Below, in pieces: positions 1-6,090 of a stretch of 8,747 nt of DNA. Location: contig CAZQAG010000092.1 in the NCBI GenBank assembly GCA_964591295.1, positions 1-8,747 of the forward strand. Reading direction: 5' to 3'. Each line of letters starts with the position of its first letter. The stretch's first letter is position 1. The position numbers were made by a program, and so were the translations under genes. Origin of the DNA: VAXT01 sp964591295 (GTDB taxonomy: Bacteria > Actinomycetota > Thermoleophilia > Gaiellales > Gaiellaceae). The notes under the pieces were generated by a model, which saw only the letters and a list, made by a program, of their open reading frames with translations, did not search any database and was not told the origin of the DNA.

Positions 1-404
1 CCCTTCTTGCGGCCGATGATCGCCTTGCCGACCGGCGACTCGTTCGAGAGCTTGTTCTCGGACGGGTTCGCCTCGGCTGAGCCGACGATGTGGTACTCGA
101 CGGTCTCCTTCGCGGACACGTCCCGGAGCTTTACGTGCGAGCCGACCGAAACGACGTCCTTGGCGACGTCCTTCTTCGTGATGACGCGCGCGTTCGCCAT
201 CCGCTCTTCGAGGATCGCGATGCGGTGCTCGAGCAGCGCCTGGTCGTTCTTGGCGTCGTCGTACTCGGAGTTCTCGGTGATGTCGCCGAACTGCCGCGCG
301 ACGCGGATGCGCTCCGCTACCTCGCGGCGCTTGTCGTTCGACAGGTGCTCGATCTCCTCCTTGAGCTTCTTGTAGCCCTCAGGAGTGAGGATCACTTCCT
401 TCAC
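1..404 (-). CDS. greA: Transcription elongation factor GreA (3' end cut by window edge)
   Basis: GreA binds in the secondary channel of RNA polymerase and stimulates cleavage of backtracked transcripts, rescuing arrested complexes. About 134 residues are visible and the frame is still open at the left edge; the family is about 157 residues, so roughly 23 C-terminal residues are missing. The N-terminal coiled coil covers residues 1-75. Its tip carries GDITENSEY (40-48), with the acidic pair D41 and E44 that coordinates the catalytic magnesium in the family. The C-terminal FKBP-like domain begins near residue 80 and ends here around SPVGKAIIGRKK. The start is a GTG at 404; a strong Shine-Dalgarno GAGGAGG (412-418) lies 7 nt upstream. 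The upstream in-phase-looking GTG is followed at once by TGA and cannot be used. A good sigma-70-type promoter lies upstream at 460-488. The gene is divergent from the dus gene. Confidence 0.96.
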   Translation of the reverse strand, partial: MKEVILTPEGYKKLKEEIEHLSNDKRREVAERIRVARQFGDITENSEYDDAKNDQALLEHRIAILEERMANARVITKKDVAKDVVSVGSHVKLRDVSAKETVEYHIVGSAEANPSENKLSNESPVGKAIIGRKK

Positions 405-411
405 GTCACTG

Positions 412-418
412 CCTCCTC
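412..418 (-). promoter_or_regulatory. greA ribosome binding site
   Basis: On the minus strand this reads GAGGAGG, 7 nt before the GTG at 404. It decides the start: the nearer GTG just downstream of the Shine-Dalgarno reads GTG-ACG-TGA and stops immediately. Confidence 0.85.
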
Positions 419-459
419 AAATAAGAACGCGCGGCGCAAAGGCGCCGTCGCGGGCAGGC

Positions 460-488
460 ATAGTACCTATGGTTACGGACAACGTCAA
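460..488 (-). promoter_or_regulatory. Predicted sigma-70-type promoter of greA
   Basis: On the minus strand a -35 box TTGACG (488-483) and a -10 box TACTAT (465-460) are separated by exactly 17 nt. This would start transcription near 453 and give a leader of about 50 nt before the GTG at 404. The leader contains a small hairpin (GGCGC/GCGCC, 433-446, 4-nt loop). The boxes and spacing are seen directly; promoter activity is inferred. Confidence 0.7.
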
Positions 489-504
489 ACGCCGCCATCG
501 CGTC

Positions 505-510
505 TACGAT
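505..510 (+). promoter_or_regulatory. Possible -10 box for a leaderless dus mRNA
   Basis: TACGAT ends 9 nt before the ATG at 520, the spacing expected if transcription starts at or next to the start codon. No Shine-Dalgarno is present and no convincing -35 box is seen, so this is a weak prediction. It lies just outside the greA -35 box on the opposite strand. Confidence 0.3.
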
Positions 511-519
511 TTAGCCTGT

Positions 520-1575
520 ATGCAGGTAGATCTTCGAGAATCCTGGTCAATCGGCCCGGTCGAGATTCCGACCCGGCTGGTGCTTGCCCCGATGGCCGGC
601 GTGAGCGTGCAAGCCTTCCGCCGCCAGGGCCGCCGCTTCGGCGCGGGGCTCGTCTGCTCGGAGATGGTGAGCTGCGCCGGGCTCTCCCACCGAAACGAGA
701 AAACGCTCGGCTACCTGCGAATCGCCGCCGACGAGCACCCGCTCGCAGTCCAGATCTTCGGCGGCGAGCCGGGAGTCATGGCCGAGGCGGCGCGGATGGT
801 CGAGGACGCGGGCGCCGACCTGGTCGACATCAACTTCGGCTGCCCGGTGCGCAAGGTGACGAAGACCGGCGCCGGTGCCACTTGTCTCGACGAGCCGGAC
901 CGTGCGTGCCGCATCGTGGAGGCTGTCGCGGAGGCGATCTCGATCCCGGTCTCGGTGAAGATGCGCCGCGGGATCCTGAACGGCTCGAGGACGTGCCTCG
1001 ATGTGGGGCCTCAGCTGGTCGAAGCGGGCGCGGCGACGCTCACCCTCCACCCACGCTCGGCGCGCCAGATGTACACGGGCGAGGCCGACCATTCGCTGAC
1101 GGCCGAGCTCGTCGACCTCGTGGACGTCCCCGTCATCGCGTCGGGCGACATCACGTCGCGCGCGAAGGCGCAGACGGTGCTGGCTACGACGGGCGCTGCC
1201 GCGGTCATGGTCGGCCGCGTGGCCCAGGGCAACCCGTGGGCGCTGCGCGAGATCATGGGCGAGGGCGCTGATCCATCCCGCGAGGAAGTCGTCGCCGAGC
1301 TCGTCCTCTTCATCCGCGAGACCGTTCGCGAGCTCGGCGAGCAGCGCGCGACCGGGTTCCTGAAGAAGTTCTACGGCTGGTATCTCGGCCGGGGCCGCTT
1401 TCCGAGGCCGTTCAAGCAAGAGCTCGTGCAACTCGAGACCCTCGCCGAGGTCGAGCAACGGCTCTTTGCGGCGGCGCCCGGAGCGCGCTTCGTGCTCGAA
1501 AAGCTCGAGGACGAGCTGCCGCAGGGCGACGAGGTGCTGCTCGACCTCCCAATCTCCATTTACGGCGGCGGTTAG
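520..1575 (+). CDS. dus: tRNA-dihydrouridine synthase, DusB/NifR3 type
   Basis: This FMN-dependent enzyme uses NADPH to reduce specific uridines of tRNA to dihydrouridine. From the ATG at 520 it has 351 residues, normal for the family. The TIM-barrel part shows the FMN loop APMAGVS (23-29), VQIFGG (77-82) and the catalytic-cysteine motif NFGCPVRKV (105-113, C108). It also shows VKMRRG (146-151), HPRSARQMYTGEAD (177-190), ASGDI (207-211) and the phosphate-binding VGRVAQGNPW (231-240). The C-terminal helical tRNA-binding part includes LKKFYGWYLGRG (281-292). I chose 520 because the protein then begins like other DusB proteins, shortly before the barrel. The frame is open further upstream, with another ATG at 469, but those residues look non-homologous. 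No Shine-Dalgarno precedes 520; a TACGAT box at 505-510 would suit a leaderless transcript. Its stop overlaps that of convergent coaX. Confidence 0.95.
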   Translation: MQVDLRESWSIGPVEIPTRLVLAPMAGVSVQAFRRQGRRFGAGLVCSEMVSCAGLSHRNEKTLGYLRIAADEHPLAVQIFGGEPGVMAEAARMVEDAGADLVDINFGCPVRKVTKTGAGATCLDEPDRACRIVEAVAEAISIPVSVKMRRGILNGSRTCLDVGPQLVEAGAATLTLHPRSARQMYTGEADHSLTAELVDLVDVPVIASGDITSRAKAQTVLATTGAAAVMVGRVAQGNPWALREIMGEGADPSREEVVAELVLFIRETVRELGEQRATGFLKKFYGWYLGRGRFPRPFKQELVQLETLAEVEQRLFAAAPGARFVLEKLEDELPQGDEVLLDLPISIYGGG

Positions 1576-2318
1576 TTCAAGTCCCAGACGAGGCGTAGCC
1601 CTTCGAGCGTGAGGTCGGGGTCGATGCGCTCGATCGTCCTGGCGTGCGGGACGACGATGTCGGCCAGCCCGCCGGTCGCGATCGCGCGCGCCTCGACGCC
1701 CAACTCGCCGCGGATCTCCTCGACGATCCGGTCGACCTGACCCGCGAAGCCGTAGATGAGACCGGACTGGAGGCTCTGCACCGTGGTCTTGCCGATCACA
1801 GCCGGCGGCTCTGTGAAGTCGACGCGCATCAGGCGCGCGGCCCGGGCGAAGAGCGCGTCCATGGAGATCTCGACCCCCGGCGCGAGCACGCCACCGATGT
1901 ACTCGCCACTCGCGGAAACGACATCGAAGTTCGTCGAGGTGCCGAAGTCGACGGCAATACACGGCGCGCCGTAGCGCTCCTTCGCCGCGACGGCGTTCAC
2001 CACGCGGTCGGGACCGACCTCGCGCGGATCGTCGTAGCGGACCGGCATTCCCGTCTTCGTGCCCGGACCGACGACGAGGATGGGCGCGCCCGCCCAGCGC
2101 TCGGCGAAGATCTCGAACTCGCGCACGAGCGCCGGCACCGTCGAGGAGAGGCAGATCCCGTCGACCGTCTCCAGGTCGAACATCTCACCGATCAGCGCGC
2201 CGAGCTCGTCGCCCGTGCGAGTTGCGATGCTGGCCAAGCGCCGGTGCTCCGCCAGACGGTCGCCGTCAAAGAGCCCCAGGACCGTCTGCGTGTTCCCTAC
2301 ATCTACAGCGAGAAGCAC
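1572..2318 (-). CDS. coaX: Type III pantothenate kinase
   Basis: CoaX phosphorylates pantothenate with ATP, the first committed step of coenzyme A synthesis in the cytoplasm. At 248 residues it is normal length for this ASKHA-fold family. Seen motifs are the phosphate-binding DVGNTQT (6-12), GPDRVVNAVAA (102-112), the catalytic region VDFGTSTNFD (123-132, D124), IGGVLAPG (141-148) and the nucleotide-binding ATGGLAD (214-220). The start is GTG at 2318, supported by a strong Shine-Dalgarno AGAGGAGGG (2326-2334) 7 nt upstream. The TAA stop (1572-1574) overlaps the TAG of the convergent dus gene, leaving no space for a separate terminator. The 137-bp upstream gap suggests its own promoter, and a stable hairpin lies in the presumed leader. 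In mycobacteria coaX also lies downstream of the folate cluster. Confidence 0.96.
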   Translation of the reverse strand: MLLAVDVGNTQTVLGLFDGDRLAEHRRLASIATRTGDELGALIGEMFDLETVDGICLSSTVPALVREFEIFAERWAGAPILVVGPGTKTGMPVRYDDPREVGPDRVVNAVAAKERYGAPCIAVDFGTSTNFDVVSASGEYIGGVLAPGVEISMDALFARAARLMRVDFTEPPAVIGKTTVQSLQSGLIYGFAGQVDRIVEEIRGELGVEARAIATGGLADIVVPHARTIERIDPDLTLEGLRLVWDLN

Positions 2319-2325
2319 CGGTACG

Positions 2326-2334
2326 CCCTCCTCT
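2326..2334 (-). promoter_or_regulatory. coaX ribosome binding site
   Basis: The minus strand reads AGAGGAGGG, 7 nt before the GTG at 2318. It supports GTG as start although the protein begins only five residues before the DVGNT motif. Confidence 0.85.
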
Positions 2335-2343
2335 GAGTGGGCC

Positions 2344-2370
2344 GCAGTGGCGGGCTTTCCCCGTCACTGC
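2344..2370 (-). other. Hairpin in the presumed coaX leader
   Basis: GCAGTGGCGGG (2344-2354) and CCCGTCACTGC (2360-2370) form an 11-position stem around a 5-nt loop. Ten positions are Watson-Crick pairs. The eleventh is G-U if transcribed from the plus strand and A-C from the minus strand. It lies 9 nt outside the coaX Shine-Dalgarno and is not followed by a T-run in either direction, so it does not look like a terminator. A role as leader structure or protein-binding site is inference. Confidence 0.5.
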
Positions 2371-2384
2371 TCACAGCCGACGGC

Positions 2385-2412
2385 ATGCTAGGCAAAAATC
2401 CCACCCATTCAA
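2385..2412 (-). promoter_or_regulatory. Possible coaX promoter
   Basis: On the minus strand TTGAAT (2412-2407) and TAGCAT (2390-2385) are 16 nt apart, which would start transcription near 2378, about 60 nt before coaX. The match is moderate. The -35 box shares bases with one arm of the terminator-like hairpin at 2408-2450. Confidence 0.3.
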
Positions 2413-2450
2413 GTCGTCATGGTGCCGGCGCAGCCGGCGCCGGACTTGAA
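2394..2450 (-). terminator. Terminator-like hairpin after the folK-DUF2469 pair
   Basis: An outer stem TTCAAGTC (2408-2415) / GACTTGAA (2443-2450) pairs perfectly over 8 bp. An inner GC-rich stem, 2421-2429 with 2433-2441, has 9 pairs including one mismatch or wobble and a 3-nt loop. Five unpaired bases on one side and one on the other separate the stems. On the minus strand the structure begins 5 nt after the DUF2469 stop and is followed, after 9 nt, by five T residues (2398-2394). This fits an intrinsic terminator closing the upstream gene pair, although the T-run is short and somewhat distant. Confidence 0.5.
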
Positions 2451-2455
2451 CGGGC

Positions 2456-2821
2456 TCAGAGCTCGTCGTCTGAGCCGAGCGACTCGCCGATTCGCTCGGC
2501 GAGTGCCTCCGCCGTCAGCTTGGGCCCGTCGCCCTCGGCGCGAAGCTCTTCGACAGTGACGTCGCTGGAGGTGTAGATCTCGGCCTTCGGGATCAGCCGG
2601 GTGGGCCGGTTCTTGTCCCACACCCAGACGTCCTCCATCTTCAGGTGGTAGAAGGGATAGCTCGCCTGCGGCAGTGGTTTGAACTCGAGGTCGTTACAGA
2701 GGTAGGTCGCATCCTGGGTGAGGACGCACCACCGGAACAACTCGAAGACGTCGGAGTACTCGCGCTTCAGCCGGAGCTCGAGCTGAGCCTCGAACTCGTC
2801 GAGCTCGTCGATGTGCGACAT
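2456..2821 (-). CDS. DUF2469 family protein of unknown function
   Basis: A 121-residue soluble protein. Its first 95 or so residues match the pattern I know for DUF2469, the family of Mycobacterium tuberculosis Rv2901c: an acidic N-terminus leading to LELRLKREYSDVF (14-26), a central YLCNDLEF, and the hallmark DVWVWDKNRPTRL just past the middle. The function of the family is not known to me. The last 25 or so residues (after VTVEELRAEG) are an acidic, Ala/Glu-rich extension beyond the usual length of about 100 residues. The ATG at 2821 lies 4 nt after the folK TGA and has no clear Shine-Dalgarno, so translation is probably coupled to folK. No signal peptide or membrane segment is visible. In mycobacteria this gene sits near rnhB/lepB instead, so its place beside folK is notable. 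Confidence 0.85.
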   Translation of the reverse strand: MSHIDELDEFEAQLELRLKREYSDVFELFRWCVLTQDATYLCNDLEFKPLPQASYPFYHLKMEDVWVWDKNRPTRLIPKAEIYTSSDVTVEELRAEGDGPKLTAEALAERIGESLGSDDEL

Positions 2822-2825
2822 AACA

Positions 2826-3281
2826 TCATTCTAGCTCTGCGAGCAAGGCCGACACCGGGCCCCGCCCGAGCAGGACGAGGCCCGGAGCCAGCTCCGCGAG
2901 CGGCTCCAGCGCAAACCGGCGCTCGTGCAGACGTGGATGGGGCAGCGTGAGGCCGGGCTCGTCGAGGACCTCGTCGCCGTAGACCAGTAGGTCGAGGTCG
3001 ATCGTCCGCGGGCCGAAGCGCTCACGTCGAACGCGTCCGAGTCGCTGCTCGATGTCGAGCAGCCGCTCCAGAAGCTCCCGCGGTCGCAATTTGGTCTCCA
3101 CGTGGACGGCCCCGTTCAAGAAGGTCCCCTGCTCGACGGGCCCGATCGGCTCGGTCTCACGCAGCACCGATACCGCGACGATCTCGATTCCCTCCTCCGC
3201 AGCCAGGAGCTCGAGCGCCCCGCGCAAATGAGTCTCACGGTCGCCGAGATTTGAGCCGATACCGACGAAAGCTGTGGCCAT
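2826..3281 (-). CDS. folK: 2-amino-4-hydroxy-6-hydroxymethyldihydropteridine pyrophosphokinase
   Basis: FolK (HPPK) transfers pyrophosphate from ATP to 6-hydroxymethyl-7,8-dihydropterin, making the substrate of FolP. It has 151 residues, typical length. Motifs are VGIGSNLGD (6-14), ETEPIGPVEQGTFLNG (42-57), the HPPK signature RERFGPRTIDLDLL (86-99) with magnesium-binding D95 and D97, and LPHPRLHERRFAL (113-125). The frame is open for another 187 residues upstream, but that part lies antisense to the protease gene and is Arg/Ser-rich without homology, so ATG 3281 is the start. No Shine-Dalgarno is visible. The start abuts the start of the divergent protease gene, so any promoter of its own must lie inside the protease's signal-peptide region. 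The alternative is read-through from folP-folB across the protease gene. It is followed after 4 nt by the DUF2469 gene. Confidence 0.96.
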   Translation of the reverse strand: MATAFVGIGSNLGDRETHLRGALELLAAEEGIEIVAVSVLRETEPIGPVEQGTFLNGAVHVETKLRPRELLERLLDIEQRLGRVRRERFGPRTIDLDLLVYGDEVLDEPGLTLPHPRLHERRFALEPLAELAPGLVLLGRGPVSALLAELE

Positions 3282-3291
3282 GACTATTGCT

Positions 3292-4944
3292 ATGTTCGCT
3301 GCCTTGAGGCGTCTTGGGGTCGTCCTCGCGCTCTCCGCCCTGGCGCTTGCCGCCGGGTCTGGCTCTGCGTGGGCGAGCTCGACCCTCTCGAAGGAACAGG
3401 CGAAAGAGCTTGGGCTGTATGACTCCACGCTCGTTCTCGCCCGGCCTGGAGCGGGCCCGGCCCTCCGCCGAGCGGGTGGGGTCAAGCTCGCGAGCGCGCT
3501 GCCGATCTGGCGGCTGCCCAGCGGTCCCGCCCTGCGGGCACTCCCAGCCTTGATGCGCGCCGGTCTCGTTCCCGAGGTAGCTCCGGACCATCCGCTGCGC
3601 CTCGTCAACCACGTCACCGATCCCCTGGTCGGCCAGCAATGGTGGATCGCCCCCGTTGGCCTCGATCGCGCAGAGCCTCCAGGCCCCGGCAAGCCGCTGA
3701 CGATCATCGACACCGGAGTCGACCTAACCCACGAAGAATTTACGACTCGCCCGTCGACGACGGCTCTGAACCCGCAGACCACCTCCGCCCAGTTCGAGGA
3801 GCACGGCACGGCGGTCGCCTCTGTTGCGGCCGCGCCGACCAACGGCCTCGGTCTCGTCGGCGTCTATCCGCAGGCCGTGCTCCAGGCCTGGGACGCGAGC
3901 CCGTTCGGAGACGGAATCACGGCCGGCGACGTCGTCCAGGGCTTGGATGCCGCTATTCGCAGCGGGCAGGGAATCGTCAACTTGAGTCTCGGCTCCCAGG
4001 TACGCAATCCGCTGCTTGACTCGATGGTGGCGGTCACATTCGCCTCCGGAACCCTCGTAGTCGCCGCTGCCGGAAACAGCCGGACGAACGGAAGCCCGCT
4101 CGAGTATCCCGCGAGCCTGCCCCACGTCCTGACGGTTGGCGCGATCGACCAGACGGGCCAACCCGCGTTCTTCTCGAGCGGATCGCAATACGTCGACCTT
4201 GCCGCACCGGGCATGTCGATTCCCGTCGCGGTCCCGCTGACCTATCCCGATCCTGACCACTACAGCTCGTTCAGCGGCACGAGCTTCGCCTCGCCGATCG
4301 TGGCCGGCGCCGCCGCGTGGGTCTGGACGGTACGGCCGACGCTGCACGTGACCCAACTCTTCGAGGTCCTGCGCCTTTCCGCCCAGGACATCTACAGCCC
4401 TGGCTACGACCCCCTCTCGGGCTTCGGCCGGCTCGACATCCCGACGGCGTTGACCGTGGCGCCGCCGGCCGCCGACCCGCAGGAGCCGAACGAGGACGTC
4501 ACGTACCTGAAGAAGAGCGGGCTACTCCACAAATCCTCGGTTCCGCTGACGAATGCCGGTCGCTTGAAGGGATCGATCGCGGCCCGGCTCGACTTCGCCG
4601 AGGACCCACGGGACGTCTATCGCATCTGGGTTCCGGGCCGTCGCACTGCGGTCGTCGCGCTGCAACCCTCGGGCGGCGACGTCGACCTCGCACTGTGGGG
4701 CCCGCGCACCTTCAGCGTCCTGGAGGTCGGGTCGGCGCGAAAGCGAGATTTCAAGGGCCTCTCGGAGCGGCTCGGTTCAAGACGTGAGTCGCTGCGGGTG
4801 CGGAACACGGCCAAGCGCGGCGCCTATTACTACGTCGAGGCATCCGTGGGAACGGGCAGCGGCACGGTCGTCCGCAAGGCAGCCGGGCTCGGATATCGCC
4901 TCTCGGTCTCGCTCGTCAAGAAGAAGAAACCCGCTCGACGGTAG
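3292..4944 (+). CDS. Secreted subtilisin-like serine protease (S8 family) with PPC-like C-terminal domain
   Basis: An exported serine endopeptidase of 550 residues as listed. A Sec signal peptide (MFAALRRLG, then a Leu/Ala core) likely ends at AWA (26-28). Residues 29-105 look like a degenerate propeptide, followed by the QQWWIAPVGLD linker that precedes many S8 domains. The catalytic triad is intact: D140 in IIDTGVD, H171 in EEHGTAVASV and S331 in FSGTSFASPIVAG. Oxyanion N262 is in AAAGNS. After about residue 395, EPNED (398-402), DVYRIWVPG and GGDVDLALWGP resemble a bacterial pre-peptidase C-terminal (PPC) domain, ending in a basic KKKKPARR tail. Possible starts are GTG 3274, ATG 3280 and ATG 3292, none with a good Shine-Dalgarno. 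I list 3292 because it avoids overlap with folK and gives the most compact signal peptide. It is the only plus-strand gene inside the folate cluster and overlaps folB by 29 bp at its 3' end. Natural substrate is unknown. Confidence 0.93.
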   Translation: MFAALRRLGVVLALSALALAAGSGSAWASSTLSKEQAKELGLYDSTLVLARPGAGPALRRAGGVKLASALPIWRLPSGPALRALPALMRAGLVPEVAPDHPLRLVNHVTDPLVGQQWWIAPVGLDRAEPPGPGKPLTIIDTGVDLTHEEFTTRPSTTALNPQTTSAQFEEHGTAVASVAAAPTNGLGLVGVYPQAVLQAWDASPFGDGITAGDVVQGLDAAIRSGQGIVNLSLGSQVRNPLLDSMVAVTFASGTLVVAAAGNSRTNGSPLEYPASLPHVLTVGAIDQTGQPAFFSSGSQYVDLAAPGMSIPVAVPLTYPDPDHYSSFSGTSFASPIVAGAAAWVWTVRPTLHVTQLFEVLRLSAQDIYSPGYDPLSGFGRLDIPTALTVAPPAADPQEPNEDVTYLKKSGLLHKSSVPLTNAGRLKGSIAARLDFAEDPRDVYRIWVPGRRTAVVALQPSGGDVDLALWGPRTFSVLEVGSARKRDFKGLSERLGSRRESLRVRNTAKRGAYYYVEASVGTGSGTVVRKAAGLGYRLSVSLVKKKKPARR

Positions 4945-5269
4945 CGGCCGAGTGGGCCGCCGGTACGCCGGCGGGCTGCGGCTTGCGCACTCGCACGCGC
5001 ACGCGCTCGACCTCGAAACGCGCGACCAGGGCATCGGCGACGGCAGCCGCTAGGGCCTCGATTAGGTTGAACTGGCGCCCGTCCGAGACCTCGCGAACGG
5101 TCTCCGCCACCTCGCGGTAGTCGACCGCGTCCTCGATCCGGTCGGAGAGCGCCCCGTCGCCGACCTCGAGCCGAACGTCGTAGAGGAAGGTCTGGCCGTC
5201 GCGCCGCTCCTCCTCGAGGACGCCGTGCCGGCCGAAGACCTCCAGGCCGTCGAGCTCGACGACGATCAT
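4916..5269 (-). CDS. folB: Dihydroneopterin aldolase
   Basis: FolB cleaves 7,8-dihydroneopterin to 6-hydroxymethyl-7,8-dihydropterin (the FolK substrate) and glycolaldehyde. It has 117 residues, usual length, and acts as a soluble oligomer in the family. Motifs are FGRHGVLEEERRDGQ (12-26), which contains the conserved glutamate of the active site, AVDYREV (48-54), the pterin-anchoring NLIEALA (68-74, E71) and the C-terminal RKPQPAGVP with the conserved Lys (K96). The ATG at 5269 overlaps the folP stop in ATGA, so the two are translationally coupled. The last 29 bp overlap the end of the convergent protease gene. Confidence 0.96.
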   Translation of the reverse strand: MIVVELDGLEVFGRHGVLEEERRDGQTFLYDVRLEVGDGALSDRIEDAVDYREVAETVREVSDGRQFNLIEALAAAVADALVARFEVERVRVRVRKPQPAGVPAAHSAATVERVSSS

Positions 5270-6090
5270 CGCGCGACCGCGGCAGCGACTGTCAGCGCCT
5301 CAACATGCTCGCGGACGTCGTGCGCCCGGAAGATCGTCGCGCCTCGCTCGTAGGCCTCGACAGCCGCGGCGAGGCTCGCCGACAGGGGCCCGGTGGTCGC
5401 CTCGGGGTCGCCGAGGATGCGCCCGAGTGAGCGCTTGCGCGAGAGGCCGACGAGAACAGGGCGGCCAAGCGCAGCGACCTCGCCCAGCCGCGCGAGCAGC
5501 TCGAAGTTCTGCTCGACGGTCTTCCCGAAGCCGAACCCCGGGTCGAGGCAGATCCGCTCTTCCGGAACTCCCGCGGCCACGGCGAAGGTCAGCCGCTCCT
5601 CGAGGAAGGCTGCGATCTCGCCGGCCACGTCGCCGTACTGCGGATCTGACTGCATCGTCCTCGGCTCTCCCTGCATGTGCATCAGGCAAAGGTAAGCGCC
5701 CGAGGACGCGACCACCTCGGCCAGGTTCGGGTCGCCGCGAAGCGCCGTGACGTCGTTCACGAGCTCGGCGCCGAGCGCAATCGCCTGGCGCGCAACCTCA
5801 GCCTTGGCCGTGTCGATCGAGACCGGCACCTGACCCTCGAGAGCCTCGAGGACGGGAACCACGCGGCGGAGCTCCTCGTCCAGCGAAACGCCCTCGGAGC
5901 CCGGCCGGGTCGACTCGCCTCCGACGTCCACGATCGCCGCGCCCTCCTCGGCCATGTGGCGGGCTGCCGCCACGGCATCGGTCGCTTCGAAGTTGATCCC
6001 GGCGTCCGAGAAGGAGTCGGGCGTGACGTTGACAACGCCCATCACAGACGGCCGCGCAAACCGCTCCTCGAGAGGGGTCAGGTCTTGCAT
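5266..6090 (-). CDS. folP: Dihydropteroate synthase
   Basis: FolP condenses 6-hydroxymethyl-dihydropterin pyrophosphate with p-aminobenzoate to dihydropteroate and is the sulfonamide target. From ATG 6090 it has 274 residues, normal for the family. Both family signatures are present: VMGVVNVTPDSFSDAG (16-31) and VDVGGESTRPGSE (54-66). Also seen are SIDTAKAEV, VNDVTALRGD (111-120), the pterin-binding DPGFGFGKTVEQN (183-195), GLSRKRSLGRILG (215-227, with the conserved Lys) and FRAHDV (254-259). A TTG at 6114 would add eight residues, but neither start has a Shine-Dalgarno; ATG is preferred. A large inverted repeat spans this start. It is coupled to folB through an ATGA overlap and lies 57 nt after the stop of the propeller gene. 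Confidence 0.96.
   Translation of the reverse strand: MQDLTPLEERFARPSVMGVVNVTPDSFSDAGINFEATDAVAAARHMAEEGAAIVDVGGESTRPGSEGVSLDEELRRVVPVLEALEGQVPVSIDTAKAEVARQAIALGAELVNDVTALRGDPNLAEVVASSGAYLCLMHMQGEPRTMQSDPQYGDVAGEIAAFLEERLTFAVAAGVPEERICLDPGFGFGKTVEQNFELLARLGEVAALGRPVLVGLSRKRSLGRILGDPEATTGPLSASLAAAVEAYERGATIFRAHDVREHVEALTVAAAVAR

Noticed and set aside
90..1271. 393-codon plus-strand open frame over greA and dus
   Set aside because: It runs antisense to greA and in the wrong frame of dus; composition is low-complexity Arg/Gly/Ala with no motif.
547..1962. 471-codon minus-strand open frame opposite dus and crossing into coaX
   Set aside because: It is Arg/Asp/His-rich, has no family motif, and overlaps two well-supported genes in other frames.
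2408..2455. T-arm-like TTCAAGTCC near the hairpin on the minus strand, considered as a tRNA 3' end
   Set aside because: The flanking bases do not form a 5-bp T-stem. No acceptor, D or anticodon arm is found, and upstream bases belong to the DUF2469 gene.
3282..3842. Upstream extension of the folK frame to 338 codons
   Set aside because: The FolK family begins at the ATG at 3281 (MATAFVGIGSNLG). The extension is antisense to the protease gene and lacks homology.
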